Counted from the first letter of the stretch, positions 1 through 11,147 are shown. The stretch is DNA of 64,000 bases from Chrysopilus asiliformis (GCA_964034945.1 OZ035961.1:17375243-17439242), one strand, 5' to 3'. Made by a program: numbers and translations. The notes: generated from the sequence alone by a model not told the origin.

Positions 1-1267
1 CTATCATCGAACTTATAACCACAATAAAAGAAAATATCATATTCAGCACTGGAAACCTGAAATAAGAGGTGCCACTGAAATTTTCTTTTCTGATCCCATT
101 GTCTAGACGAGAGTAAGATTCGTGTCAACAATACCAGCGCTTTACCAAAAGATTGTGGAAATATGAAAACAAATACAAAAAAAAAAACAAGGGAAGCCGA
201 AGAAAATGTTTGCAAAGGTGCCACTCAAGGAGATTTAAAGGGTTCAACACCATAGAGAGATTTTCCTTCGATCAAAACCATCCAACTCTCTATATTTTTA
301 TTAAAATTTTAAGCAAACAAAAGGAGTGAGGATTTTTTTAATTTAAAAATATTGAGACCTTCTTTAATATGATGTTAGTATTGAATTCTTGAAGTTTCCT
401 AAATATAAATTTTGTGGTTGTTCATGTTTTGTTTAACTGCTACTGCTGCTATACCGATTGCCACTTGGAAAACTCATTTGATGACAAGTGGAAATTGTTG
501 CCAAAGGTGCCTTAAGGCATTCACTTAAATTTCCACCATATATGAATTTTGTCATTTAAGGATGAAGAAATTGGTGTGAAAAGTACAAGAGATGAAGTAG
601 CGTTGAGCACATCTCAAAATCCGTCATTAAATGCAAAACCTTACTGGGAAACATTTGAAAATCAGTATAGTTTTACAACACTCATCTTTGAGTTTCACAT
701 ATGTAGCCTTAGCACGCGACTTTTTCGAGTGTGCATTTAATAGTCGTGGTGTTCGTATTGCGTATCGAAGACTTTCGATTTTTGGGGATTTTATATCACC
801 CCTTTTTTGCTGAATTTACGAGTAAATTTGAAACGTTGATGTTACGGGTTGTTAACTTAGCCTAGGGGCTTTTATAGGTTTTAGTGTCATATATGACCTT
901 ATTTCCGTTACTATAACAAATGTCGCTGGGAAAAATTTGTGTCATTTTAATGTTTGCCTGAAGTTTATTTAAATTAGTTTTTCAAAACGAGGGAAAATCG
1001 ATTTTATTTCGGTTTAAATGAATTTCAAAAGACGATTTTCTTCGAAATTTTGTTGAACTAAAAATTGCGATAAACGAACTAAAAATTCGATGTTTGTTGA
1101 TTTTTGTAAATGGGCTTATCGGTCCTTTGAAATTCGATCGTTTCTTGTAACATTTCGTTATAAAGGTAGTTTTTTAAGCTCGATAGAACTTCAAATTTTA
1201 AAAAGTAACACAAAAAATTAAATTTTAATCAATTTTTTTTATTTATTCGAACGATCAATACATGGCA
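1..1267. other. Intergenic, no gene recognised
   Basis: AT-rich sequence. The short open frames around 549-813 have no signal peptide, recognisable domain or supporting splice context, so I treat them as chance. Confidence 0.5.
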
Positions 1268-1932
1268 TTAACATTTGAAAATGATTTCGGGCATATGGCC
1301 ACCGCGGCTGTTCTTGACGAAGCGCATTCTGGACGTCCAATTTTGGGCCACTTTTTCGAGCACTGCTGGTCGTATGTCACGAATAACACGAACAGTGTTG
1401 GCCTCTAAGGCGTCAATTGTTGCTGGTTTATCAGCATAAACCAGTGACTTCACGTAGCCTCACAGGAAATAATCGAGAGGTGTCAAATCGCATGACCTTG
1501 GAGGCCAATTGACAGGTCCATTTTTCGAAATCAAGGTATCGTCAAATTTTGATTTCAATAAGTCGATGGTTGCGGTCGCCGTATGGCACGTAGCGCCATC
1601 CTGTTGAAACCACAAGTATGCTACGCCAATATCTTGAATTTTTGGCAACAAAAATTCATTAATCATTGCTCTGTAGCGAGCTCCATTGACAGTAACACGC
1701 ACTCCTTCCGCCTTTTTAAATAAATACGGTCCGACGATGTTACTGCAGCAATATTCTCATTACTACGGGCTGTACGCACTCTGGTTGATGGATGAATGCC
1801 TAATAGTGTAAAATTAGTTCGAAATTTGGTGATGGTTTCATAATTCGTGGAACGATTATGACGACCAAAATGTGGACGAAGAGCTCTATAACAATTCCTA
1901 ACTGAGCACTGATTTTGGAAATAGGTTTCCAC
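1268..1932 (-). pseudogene. Decayed Tc1/mariner-type transposase, DD41D spacing
   Basis: Remnant of a transposase that would cut and join element ends in the nucleus. The N-terminal part (about 1740-1932) keeps the NCYRAL and ENIAAV motifs of the DNA-binding region. It is joined by an internal deletion to the C-terminal half of the catalytic domain, which begins near 1750 and contains VTVNGARYR, WFQQDGATCH and WPPRSCDLTPLDYF. Counting from the Asp of QQDGA to the Asp of PLDYF gives 41 intervening residues, the DD41D spacing of some insect Tc1/mariner families. A TGA near 1454-1456 replaces the Trp normally found in the FLWGY block, and the first catalytic Asp lies in the deleted part. The element cannot encode an active enzyme. 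I could not identify its terminal inverted repeats. It resembles the 16.7 kb copy in its N-terminal block but is much more diverged. Confidence 0.85.
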
Positions 1933-4900
1933 AATTAGTTAACGTTGTTCACATGTAAGTCAATTCATGATGATTTGCCAGAGTATACTGATCATAAATG
2001 TCAAAAAATGAACGCAGTATAACAGCTCGTTTGACAGTTAACCCTTTCGTAAGTTCTATCTAAGCAAAAAAACACGTTTTATTTTTTATGATGTGTAAGC
2101 CGGAAAATTCCAATAGAATGTAAATATTTACAGTAAATAGAGAGAGTCAATCTCAAAAACATTGTAAATTCTGATTGTTTTACTTTTTTTTAGCATATTT
2201 TCTAAATGTTGGCTATGAGGTTAAGAGAAAGAACAAGAATTTAATAATATATACTGCTTAGCAACATTTCATTTTATCTTTACGACTACTAATAGAACCC
2301 ATTTTTTTACCTTTCTAAAATTTTTACGTTAATTTCTATGGTATTTGCACATAATTAATTGGTTCCTTTGGTGTTAGTCCTTTTAGGTAATTGATGAAAG
2401 CGGTTTCTTCTTATTTAGCACATAACTTTGAAAGTTTATCGAAGAATTTACATTTCAGAAGGTTTAGTTTAGTAAAAGAGTACAAGAAACTTAAAACCAC
2501 CCTTTGAACCAGTCGTGCACATATGCCACCACGTCGTAAAGTAATGTATTTTGTTAGAATGAAAATATCCGGAGTCTATGTCGATATTTGCACATGGAAA
2601 ATATTGTTAGTTTACCTTTCTAATTAAAACACAAATAATTAATACACGTAACCTATATTTTGTGTAATTTTCTATTTTAGTTTGCTAACCATATACTCGG
2701 CTAATACCTTCCGGGGGTGGCTTAATACTTTTGAATATGGTACAGTACCGAATTCGATTACTTGTTAAAAGTTTTTCACCCTTTAAGATCAAACCCCATC
2801 TGCTCGATACACTATACGCTATAGAGTATCCAGGAATTTGATCATCGAGATGAGTATGTGAATTCCTTTTATGTTTCGATTGGAGAGTGAGACTTGTTCG
2901 AAACTACACGTAAGGTGCTTGTAATGACATGATTAATAGCAATTTCAATTTTAACGATGTCTTCCCATTTCACTGTAAAGCCAAACATATCCCGAATCCT
3001 GACAGGGATAATACTCATATGTTGTTGGCGGTGCTATCGAATCGTGTTACAATTAGACATGGTGTTAGGCTTTTTAACTTCTGATAATTACTATGTGACT
3101 CTTTCCCAATGATATCGCGGAAATGTTGGAAAACGCGATAGGGGAACTTAATTTGACTTTGAGAAATTGCAAGTTCTGGTGTTTTGTAGTGACTTAAACA
3201 TCAAATGATTAATAATAATCATTTAGCAGATGTTCGCCCCGTTCAAATTTCCCTGGTGTGTCGAACTTCTGTTTTATCATCGAATGTATCTTAAGATACA
3301 ATTGTGTTATTATTAACAATGTAAGGATATCAAACCTACAATAAAATTGCGATAAATTGCTTCAATTTTAGTCAATTCCATTTGGTATGGAATTGGAAAA
3401 AGTTACTGAACCTATCAACCAATTCCAACAGGTCCTATATCCACAAAATTTTATTGTAATTGCAAATACTTAGAGGTATTTCAGTATTATGGGGGTGAAT
3501 GTGCATTTTGCGATGGAAGTAATAACCTTTCAGTCTATATAACGATCACCATATGGTCAGTTCGATGTACTCCAAATCATAACCATTTGGGTGAAAAGGT
3601 GGAATCGGCTTCCCCAAATGTCGTCCATAAACAGACATTTTCATTGAAAATAATTTTCTTCAATGATTTCAGTTTATTTTTGTGAACGAGTCGAATATTT
3701 TTCATCGCTACATGACCATAAAATTGTGATTATTTAATTTCATTTGGCCTGGAACAGACATTTAGACTTTTGAATTATTTAATTTTCATCATGGATAATG
3801 ACTGAGTCCCTTTTTTTGTTATGGCTGGGCTACATCTGGTGGAGATATTTTCATAATTGGTTAATATTAATTTTAAAATGGGTAATTTTAGATTTTTTTT
3901 CAGTCGATACGTGCAGAGGAGATAAAAATTTCCAAATGAAATCTACCCACATTGTCCCCTTTATCTCTCCCCAGCTATCTTCTACATCATTCCGTTTTTA
4001 CCATAAGATAAAACGGGCCTTTTATTGTGGCGCAAGGACGATAAGGATGATAAGGACGAGGAGGATGAGGGGGGGGGGGGGTGGAAGGGGGTTGCAGGAA
4101 GGTCCTGTAAAGATAGCCCTAATCTTCTTTCATTTCCCATTTTTTCGGATAAATTTGCAGTAGAGCTTTTCGAGGTCGCTAATCACGAATCTGAAGTATG
4201 CGCTTCAAATTGGAAAACCGTCTGTCGGCTTAGCGAAAGTATTTTTTTTTAAAGTTTCCCCCAGAAAAAAAATCAGAAAATTTTTAATATCTTATGAAAA
4301 CACATAATCCATAAAAATATTTCCAAAAAAAAATACACTTACCCACTGAGCATTGACCAAAAATATTCAATGAAATTTTATTGCCATAAAAATATCTACG
4401 GTTTTATATTTTATGAAAAGGAAAAAAATCCCATCCAAGTAATAATTTATGTATTTTTTTTGCAGATTCTGCTACACTTTCAAGTGTAACAGATTCCTGT
4501 GACAATGTCCCTGACAGCCAAATTATGCACGGTTCCATTTTGGCTACTGAAAAACTAATTTTTTACTCTTTACTTTAATATTGATGCCGTAGCAGTTATC
4601 CAGATTTCTATTACAGAGATAATATCCTTCACCGTCTGATAAAAGGGTTGGCAACGGACCGTCTAATGGTCTTGAAACGGAAAAAAGGATAGGGTTAAAA
4701 ACAAGAATAATTAGGGCCATTTAATATGCCTTTTTTAAATCAATAATTCGCTTGGAATCTGTTGCTAATTATGTAAATTAATCAAAAAATATTAAAGAAA
4801 TTATAATTGAATGAAGGGAGCGAAAAAGTTGTAAGAGCTACTATGCTGTGAGGCAATTAAATTTTTTTTTACTCAAGTGGATGAGAATTAATAAAAAGGT

Positions 4901-5032
4901 AAATTAATTTAAAGTTATTTATTAGTGAATCAATAGAGATTTCTTCGTTTTTCATTAGAATTGATGTTGGCATGCGGTTCTTAGTTTAGACTAAAAAAAA
5001 TATTCAAATTTTATTAGTGAAAATTTTAGTTT
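1933..5032. other. Intergenic, no gene recognised
   Basis: About 3 kb of AT-rich DNA with no convincing gene. It includes a purine-rich patch ending in a run of G at about 4067-4081, which creates low-complexity open frames (3798-4252) that I do not believe are coding. Confidence 0.5.
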
Positions 5033-5480
5033 AAACATAAGGAAGGCTAAAATTGCCAGGGGACAATCGTCAAATACTCTTTATGATGACAGACAAAATG
5101 TTTATTTAAAAAAATCCATTTGTATAGGAAAGGGGGAAAGGAGTAGTCCGATTGGATTTTGATGTATGGATAAGTTATGTAAAATCATATTCTAAAGATT
5201 TTTCATCTCTACAGATTTTTCGATACGATGCACAGTTTTCGAGAAAACACGAAAAAAGTATTCTATTTAAATGGGAGAGGAGGCAGCAGTGGTCCGCTTA
5301 GATTTTGATGTATGGATGAGTTATGTAAAATGCTATTCTACACACATTTTACCTTTATAATTTTTTCAATATCACTTACCGTTCTCGAGAAAATCGCAAA
5401 AAACTTTTTCGTTTGCAAGGGGTAGGGGGTAAGGGATGGTCTAATTTTGTCCGTTCAAGAACTTAGCCTAGCCACTTACG
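5033..5480 (-). repeat. Dispersed interspersed repeat, copy 1
   Basis: Contains two imperfect tandem units of about 150 bp, each with blocks such as GATTTTGATGTATGGAT and CGTTCTCGAGAAAATCGC. The same blocks recur at about 6870-7120, 12490-12905 (opposite orientation), 30900-31170, 33490-33605 and 45295-45560, so this is one dispersed family of several hundred bases. No coding capacity or terminal repeats were recognised. Confidence 0.7.
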
Positions 5481-5501
5481 AGAAACGTTTGTCTACTTAT
5501 T

Positions 5502-5680
5502 CCAGGAGTGGTATTCCGTAACTTATTGCAAGCGTTTGTTTCGAGTTAGAAGAAAAAGTAGTATTCGCGATCTCTGTTGCGCCCTGTCATTTATCTTGAT
5601 CGGAATAAAGACAGCGAATATTACTTTTTCTTCTAACTCGAAACAAACGCTTGAAACAAGTTACGGAATACCACTCCAGG
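5502..5680. repeat. Long foldback palindrome (about 67-bp arms)
   Basis: The left arm (5502-5568) and right arm (5614-5680) are near-perfect reverse complements around a 45-base spacer; for example GTTTCGAGTTAGAAGAAAAA pairs with its complement on the right. It probably derives from a foldback transposon or MITE. An open frame at 5536-5769 runs through it and is an artefact. Confidence 0.8.
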
Positions 5681-5981
5681 TCTCTAGCTCAATCCTTTTG
5701 AAAGTTAGGGTGTTTACGGACAGAGAGACGAATGGACATGCCGAAACCAAAATCTTTTGTCATCCCTAATACTCTGGTGTAGTTCATTTTTGTGTCCGAT
5801 GATTGATTCGATGCGTTACAACCTGTATGATATATCATATGGAGTATAAGAACACAATTAAAATATTTGTATTATCTCCATATTAATCCATATTGATTTA
5901 CCGCTAATCGTAAAATACATTAATTAACAATATAATTAATAAAATAAACTCAAATCGCAATTATTTGTATTTATTTTAATT

Positions 5982-6057
5982 TGCTCAGCTGATCAAATTC
6001 AGCTGATCAAATTCTGGAGAATTCTTAAAAATGACATTGAAAATTTTGATATAAAAG
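5982..6057 (+). promoter_or_regulatory. Promoter of the 6.1 kb peptide gene
   Basis: The TATA box TATAAAAG is at 6050-6057, 55 bases before the ATG. Just upstream, GACATTGAAAATTTTGA matches the equivalent position in the 7.8 and 9.8 kb genes. A box TGCTCAGCTG (5982) corresponds to TGCACAGCTTG and TACACAGCTTG in those genes. Here the 14-mer CAGCTGATCAAATT is tandemly duplicated (5986-5999 and 6000-6013), which accounts for the extra distance between box and TATA. Confidence 0.75.
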
Positions 6058-6104
6058 AAACCACAATCAAGTTGAGATGATAGAATTCAATTCAAAGTGA
6101 CAAA

Positions 6105-6338
6105 ATGAAATTCTTACATATTTTTGTATTGGTTGTGGTCTTTGCTATTTGTACTGATCTTGCTATGTGCAAAAAACTAGATAAAGACGTAGAAAAAATT
6201 GCACGTGAAAAGGCGAAACATTTGGGTGAAGAAATCAAAGAAATATTCAAGTCAGGTGATGTAAAGAAATTGGATGCTTTAAAAGATGTTATTGACCAAG
6301 TGATAGAAGTCGCAAAGAGGCGAGCCAACAAACCATAA
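6105..6338 (+). CDS. Secreted Lys-rich amphipathic peptide (helical AMP candidate)
   Basis: 77-residue precursor. Residues 1 to about 22 form a signal peptide (MKFLHIFVLVVV then AICTDLAMC), so the product is secreted. The mature part is rich in Lys, Glu, Ile and Val with heptad-like spacing (KKLDKDVEKIAREKAK, IKEIFKSGDVKKLDALK), with no Pro before the end, which suggests one or two amphipathic helices. It ends in NKP, as do the 40 kb cecropin relative and nearly the 9.8 kb peptide. It is intronless, with AATAAA at 6378-6383. The signal peptide and promoter match the genes at 7842 and 9797, so these are tandem duplicates. This member is the least basic of the three. An antimicrobial role is inferred from composition and neighbours; no family was recognised. 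Confidence 0.8.
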   Translation: MKFLHIFVLVVVFAICTDLAMCKKLDKDVEKIAREKAKHLGEEIKEIFKSGDVKKLDALKDVIDQVIEVAKRRANKP

Positions 6339-6383
6339 ACAATTGAAAATATTGTAATGTGTCTATAATCATAACATAATAAA

Positions 6384-7725
6384 GTTATTGAATTTATTAC
6401 TTTAATTTATGCTAGGTCTAGATCGTTGCCCAACCCCTTCCTCCCACACCCCGTCAACCATCCTTTTCGGGTCTAACTTTTTAGAGCGCCACAACTTGCA
6501 CGAAAACGGATGGGACACATTTTAGGTGATTCATTGACGAACTACATGTTTAATTGTGAAAACCGGATCTAAAATCTTTCAAAATTGCGGAAGACAGCAG
6601 CACAGGGGGTTTAAAGGGTAGAGTTGAAGTATATATTAGAGGGTGAAATAATTTCCTTGAGAGATAACTTCTCTAATGGTGAAAAACATATCGAAATGCT
6701 CTCAGTTATTCAGGAGATGACGGAAGAGGGGATAAGAAGGACGAGAAATTCTGAAATACAGCATATAAAATTTTCCATAACAATTTGAATTTAAAGGTAA
6801 GGAGTATCACTGAAATCAGTTCACTAGTTTTTGAGGAATTTTTCTAAAAAAAAAAATTGAAAATCTTTTTCTACAGTTGGGAAAAGAAGTGGTCCAATTA
6901 AATCGCATATCTTTTCCACACATCAAAATTCAATTGAAGTTATGCAAAATGGTATTTCAAACATTTTTTCCACAAAAAGTTTTTCAATCTGGGGCACTGG
7001 TTTTAAGAAAATCGCAAAAAAATATCCATTTGTATGAAGGATGCTGGAGGGTATGAGCTAAATTTGCCTATCCACAAAATTAGCTTTCACTGCTCTGAAA
7101 AACGCTTCTAGGTTAAATTTCAACTACCTAACCCAAAAATTGCGCCCGAAATTATGACCACCGTTCAACATTCAAATTACCAACTTCAAATTTTTTTTCA
7201 ACTTTTTTTTAAGTAGAGGAGTGTTTACTACCATTTAAAAAGTTACTGAAAAACAACGTAAATTTTTTATAGTAAATCAATATTGATAACATATGCTACT
7301 GGTTTAAATATAGTTCAGAGTAATCAATAGAAAAACCCACATATTGATTAAGGTAAGAACACCAGTTTGTGAATTCTAGTTTGGAAACTTTCAAAGTTTC
7401 CAAACGAGTTCATCTTTTTATAATTATTTTTATAATAATTGTTAACATAATTTTTTTTTGCAAGAATTTGGCTAAACAATATATTGCAGAACAGTTGAAA
7501 ACCACCTTATAAAACATATAATCTATGTTTAATACTTTCTCATTTCTAAGATAATCGTTTAATAAGATTGTCCGTATTTTACGATTAGTTTAAAAGAAAG
7601 TAAAGAACACACACAAATATTAAAGTTTGTAGACGGATGTAGGTCCTTGCAGATTTTCCTTCGTATAATCAAAATCGTATTAAATGGCCACAATTTAAGA
7701 CTTTCACCCTATCTGGATTTTCTTT
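6384..7725. other. Intergenic, with part of the dispersed repeat
   Basis: No gene seen. About 6870-7120 is a diverged copy of the dispersed repeat also found at 5.1 kb (blocks around AAGTGGTCCAATTAAAT and TTTTAAGAAAATCGCAAAA). The remainder is AT-rich. Confidence 0.5.
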
Positions 7726-7730
7726 TAATT

Positions 7731-7793
7731 TGCACAGCTTGTTAAAGTTTTGAGGAAAATATGAAAGGTGACTTTGAAAATTTGGTATAAAAG
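7731..7793 (+). promoter_or_regulatory. Promoter of the 7.8 kb peptide gene
   Basis: TATAAAAG at 7786-7793 lies 56 bases before the ATG. TGACTTTGAAAATTTGG immediately upstream and TGCACAGCTTG at 7731, 55 bases upstream of TATA, are shared with the sister genes at 6105 and 9797. Confidence 0.75.
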
Positions 7794-7841
7794 CAGATGT
7801 AGTTTACTATAACTGTCAGAATTACATTCAAAGCGGATAAA

Positions 7842-8117
7842 ATGAAATTTTTACACATTTTTATTTTGATTGTGGTGCTTGCCATATATGTTGAACTTGG
7901 CGAAGCTGGCTTGAAAGATATTGCTTCTGGTGTGGTAAAAAAAGCTAAAGATGTTGGCAGCATTATTAAGAAAAAAGTCGATGAATCCAATAAGCAAACA
8001 GCAAAGGATATAAAGAAAATAAAAAAAGTAGCAGAAGATGTTAAACCAGTCCTTGAAGTGGTTAAGATAATCAGTGATATTAGAAAAGGAAAGATACCGA
8101 AGAAAAAAAAAGATTAG
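7842..8117 (+). CDS. Secreted cationic Lys-rich peptide (helical AMP candidate)
   Basis: 91-residue precursor. The signal peptide MKFLHIFILIVVLAIY ends at about residue 23 in ELGEAG, which resembles the cecropin cleavage context QSEAG. The mature chain starts LKDIASGVVKKAKDVG and continues with many Lys (IIKKKVDESN, DIKKIKKVAEDVKP), ending in a basic KIPKKKKD tail. It is strongly basic and predicted mostly helical apart from one Pro near residue 69. Intronless; AATAAA at 8173-8178. It is the middle member of a tandem trio (6105, 7842, 9797) with the same TATA-to-ATG distance. Membrane-active antimicrobial function is an inference from charge, helicity and neighbours. No named family was recognised; it could be an intron-less cecropin relative. 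Confidence 0.82.
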   Translation: MKFLHIFILIVVLAIYVELGEAGLKDIASGVVKKAKDVGSIIKKKVDESNKQTAKDIKKIKKVAEDVKPVLEVVKIISDIRKGKIPKKKKD

Positions 8118-8179
8118 CACAATGTTTGATGTAAAGAAAAAAAGTGATTAAGACTTAATTAAATTTATATAAAATAAAA

Positions 8180-9009
8180 ATATTTTAAATAAAAATTCTG
8201 TTTATTTTTATGATATTTCATACAATTTTCTTTTTATTCATACATAATTTTGCATAAAACATCCCTTTAAAACTGCTGAGAAAAAAATATGTTCTGTAAG
8301 GACTTTCCATTGGGATTTAGAAATTACAACACCAAATTTGCGACCCCGAAAACCACCGAATGACATTTTTCAGCCTCCCAGGCTTCATGGAAAAATCAAT
8401 ATTTTGCAAAACCAACCCCCTACCCACCCGCCGTTTATCCCTTTAGGGAAGAAATTTCGAAAAACATTGACTTAGGGAGCGTCTATGTCATGAAAGGAAC
8501 ATATTGTAAAAATTTCAATTTTCTAACTCCAGGGGCGTTGATAAGTCAGTCAATAAGGCTTTTACCACATATAAGCCGGCCGGCCGGTCCGAAGTTGTTT
8601 TAAGTTTTGCGGATAAATTTTATCATTTTTAACAAAAGAACGTCACAGAAATGAAATAAACTACATCAACGGAGAAGTCACCAAAACTAATTTAAATTTA
8701 CCTTGGTAAAGTTGAAAATTTTTAATCCGCTGTGAAAATGGGTTATTTTTGCACAGCGAAATAAAAACCACCAAATTTAATGTACCAAATTTTTGCTGGC
8801 AGCAGAAAAAATCATTCGTGTTTAAACTCCTCCATTTGTACTTAACATTTTTTGGTATATACCAAAAAACGTGTAAACAAAAAACTGTTGTTCAGTCGGC
8901 CATTTTATATGTGGCAACACAATATTTCCGTTATTTTGACAATTATTTATAACAATGATCAAATTTTCAAAGTTTTTCGTGATCGTTTTTCAGGCTGGCG
9001 GCCTATAGG
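8180..9009. other. Intergenic, no gene recognised
   Basis: AT-rich sequence with a short GC patch (GCCGGCCGGCCGG at about 8576-8588). The open frame at 8749-8952 has no features of a gene. Confidence 0.5.
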
Positions 9010-9092
9010 CTCTCTAGTTTTTAAATGACCGGTTAAGCTCTCTAGTTTTTAAATGACCAATTAAGCTCTCTAGTTTAGATCTCTAGTTTACG
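9010..9092 (+). repeat. Short tandem repeat, 28-bp unit
   Basis: Two nearly identical 28-base units beginning CTCTCTAGTTTTTAAATGAC (9010-9037, 9038-9065) are followed by two shortened units that keep only CTCTAGTTTA. Confidence 0.85.
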
Positions 9093-9341
9093 TTTGTTGT
9101 CATTGGTAAAAATCCAGAAAACAGAAGTGAAAATCGGGACACAAACTATATAAAAATAATGTTTTTAATACCATCTATAATGTTATTTTTAAAAATTGAA
9201 AACTCGATATTTAACATTATAAATATAAGCTTATTTGTTATTTAAAAAAATGAGAATTTATACCCAAAATTGCTTTTTCATTTAATGTTAGTAGAAATTA
9301 CCATACGAGAGGGACAGCCAGCTAAACTTTTAGCGTATTAA

Positions 9342-9555
9342 CCCTTTTAGGGGCACTATACAAATTAATGAAAAAAAAAAACACATTTATCAGCGTACAT
9401 TAAATTCATATCATTTATTAAAAAAACCGAAAAAAAGGATGTGCCTACCATAGAAAAGTGATATTTTTTTTAGAAAAGTGGTGTATTTATATTTCAAATG
9501 CTAAAAAAATAAATGAAATAGTGGTATATATTTTATAATATCGCCCTTGAAAGGG
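9342..9555. mobile_element. piggyBac-like MITE with TTAA target duplication
   Basis: A 214-base non-autonomous element with ends CCCTTTTAGGGGC and GCCCTTGAAAGGG, flanked on both sides by TTAA (9338-9341 and 9556-9559). TTAA duplication and CCC-starting ends are the hallmark of the piggyBac superfamily. No coding capacity. It sits between the second and third Lys-rich peptide genes. Confidence 0.75.
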
Positions 9556-9685
9556 TTAATACATTTTTTAAAACAATTTTTTGATTTGACAATTCATCAA
9601 AAAACGACAAACGATTTTACTGTTTTGGTAACAAATGTAAAGAATAGTGTTTGACACCCTATTTGTTCGTTTTTTTTTTTGCATT

Positions 9686-9748
9686 TACACAGCTTGGCGT
9701 TATTTTGAGCAAAACATGAAAGGTGACATTGAAAAATTCATATAAAAG
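9686..9748 (+). promoter_or_regulatory. Promoter of the 9.8 kb peptide gene
   Basis: TATAAAAG at 9741-9748 is 56 bases before the ATG. GTGACATTGAAAAATTCA just upstream and TACACAGCTTG at 9686, 55 bases before TATA, are shared with the two upstream sister genes. Confidence 0.75.
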
Positions 9749-9796
9749 CTATGAAAGTTAATTCTAATTTTCAGAATTACATTCAAAGCACATAAA

Positions 9797-10054
9797 ATGA
9801 GATACTTATACGTTTTTATTTTCGTTGTGGTCCTTGCCATCTGTATTGAGTCTGGTGAAGCCGGGATAAAAGACGCTTTTTCTAATGTGGCAAAAAAGAC
9901 GAAGGAAGTTGCAAAAGATGTTGGCAAAAAAATTGGTGAAGCAGCGAAGAAAACCGGAGAGGTCATAACAAAAATTAAACCAATGTGGAAGAAAGTTCGC
10001 CCCATGTTATGCCCTGAAAAAAACATGATTAAAAGTACGAATAAACCATGTTAG
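9797..10054 (+). CDS. Secreted cationic Lys-rich peptide (helical AMP candidate)
   Basis: 85-residue precursor. Signal peptide MRYLYVFIFVVVLAICIESG with the probable cut in the GEAG context near residue 23. The mature chain has a repeating K-x-x-x-G/A pattern (SNVAKKTKEVAKDVGKKIG, EAAKKTGEVITKIKP) typical of amphipathic membrane-active helices. It then has a WKKVRPM segment and a tail with two Cys (PMLCPEK and the final NKPC) that could form a disulfide. Intronless, with AATAAA at 10065-10070. Third member of the trio with 6105 and 7842, sharing promoter layout and 5' leader. The Cys pair is absent from the other two mature chains. Antimicrobial function is inferred. Confidence 0.82.
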   Translation: MRYLYVFIFVVVLAICIESGEAGIKDAFSNVAKKTKEVAKDVGKKIGEAAKKTGEVITKIKPMWKKVRPMLCPEKNMIKSTNKPC

Positions 10055-10138
10055 ACTAAAACTTAATAAAAGCATTGACAGAAAGTTTTTTTTTATAAAT
10101 TTTATGTGGAAAAAGACTTTTTGCTCGACTAAAAAAGG

Positions 10139-10541
10139 AGGGTATATTGTGTTTGTATGTCAGTTTTTTTAAACGGCTTGACCGATTTTAATAAACAATA
10201 TATCGTTAGATTAATGTTCCGTTTGTGGAGGTTCGTATAACGTGGGCGGAATGGTTTGAGTGAGCGAAAGTTTTTCCTTACAGACAATTTGCCCGACGCT
10301 AAAAATCGTATCAGAATCCATTTAGTAGTTTAGTTAATAACGGAAGAGGGGTCATATCATGCAGGAGAGGTTAAGGGGCGAACCGCCCAACACTAAAAAA
10401 CAATAACTAAAAAATTTCAAATACAAAATATTAATTAAAAAATTAAAATACCCGACTGAAAAAAAACCTGAAAAACTACGCTTTGATGTTCCCTCCTGAG
10501 TTTTTAGGGCTTGTTTTTTTAGGTTCTTTTTCTGTCGGGTC
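10139..10541. repeat. Repeat-derived region with terminal hairpin
   Basis: Starts with GGTATATTGTGTTTGTATGTC and a GACCGATTTTAATAAA block, resembling the head of Helitron-like repeats elsewhere in the window. A separate inverted repeat pairs 10451-10475 (ACCCGACTGAAAAAAAACC) with 10517-10541 (ending TTCTTTTTCTGTCGGGT), which would fold into a hairpin. Confidence 0.5.
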
Positions 10542-10808
10542 TTAAATTTTTTGAATTAATAGATTTGTAGGTAATTTTTTAACGAGTTAAATATATTTTT
10601 ATGGAGATATTCTTTTACTTTAAAAATCATTAAAAAAAGTGATTTCCAATCAAACCCTATAGGGTGACATCGAGACATAAAACGAGAAGGACGACTATCT
10701 AAATTTACAGTGTTTTTTCTTCTAATAGAAAATTTTATTTTTTTTAAACAAGACATTGTTTTTTGTATACATTTTTGTGTACTTTTTTTTCAGTATTTTA
10801 AAATGCAT

Positions 10809-11147
10809 TTAGCCAACTTTAATCACTTTAACTCCACCACCACTGCTGCCTCCGCCTTTTTTGATTCGAATAACTCTGGCACCACTGCTACTACCCCCGC
10901 TACCACTACCACCGCCGTTTCTGATTCTGATAACTCTGGCACCACTGCTACTTCCACCACTACCGCTACTTCCACCCCCGGTCTTGATGTTCGTCACACT
11001 CACTGTACCATTGGTCCTGTTGACCCGGATGACCCTAATACTGGCTGCGGTTGTTGCTGCGGTTGTATGTTTCCACAAGAATCCTTGCGTAATTCCAGTG
11101 CAGAACACAAGGATCAGAATAAAAACGCAAAGTACTGGCAATCTCAT
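10809..11147 (-). CDS. Secreted Gly/Ser-rich peptide with RVIRI repeats
   Basis: 112-residue precursor. The signal peptide MRLPVLCVFILILVFCTG ends at TQG before Phe23. The mature part has a short aromatic/Thr stretch (FLWKHTTAATTAAS), then IRVIRV, a conserved NGTVSV block containing an N-glycosylation sequon, then alternating linkers of Gly and Ser (GGGSSGSGGSSSG) and strand-like basic ARVIRI units, ending VKVIKVG. Two 20-residue linker-plus-strand units are direct duplicates, also visible at DNA level. Intronless, with AATAAA at 10734-10739 (minus strand). It shares the signal and the VI-x-I-R plus NGTV core with the genes at 13.7 and 14.5 kb. Gly-rich secreted peptides of insects are often antimicrobial, but this family is not one I recognise; a cuticle or silk-like role is possible. 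The 10710-11169 plus-strand open frames are shadows. Confidence 0.82.
   Translation of the reverse strand: MRLPVLCVFILILVFCTGITQGFLWKHTTAATTAASIRVIRVNRTNGTVSVTNIKTGGGSSGSGGSSSGARVIRIRNGGGSGSGGSSSGARVIRIKKGGGSSGGGVKVIKVG

Noticed and set aside
3798..4252. 121- and 75-codon plus-strand frames
   Set aside because: They depend on a G-run and purine repeat; no signal peptide, domain or splice support.
7742..8120. Minus-strand open frames opposite the Lys-rich peptide
   Set aside because: They are shadows; the plus strand has the signal peptide, TATA and polyA signal.
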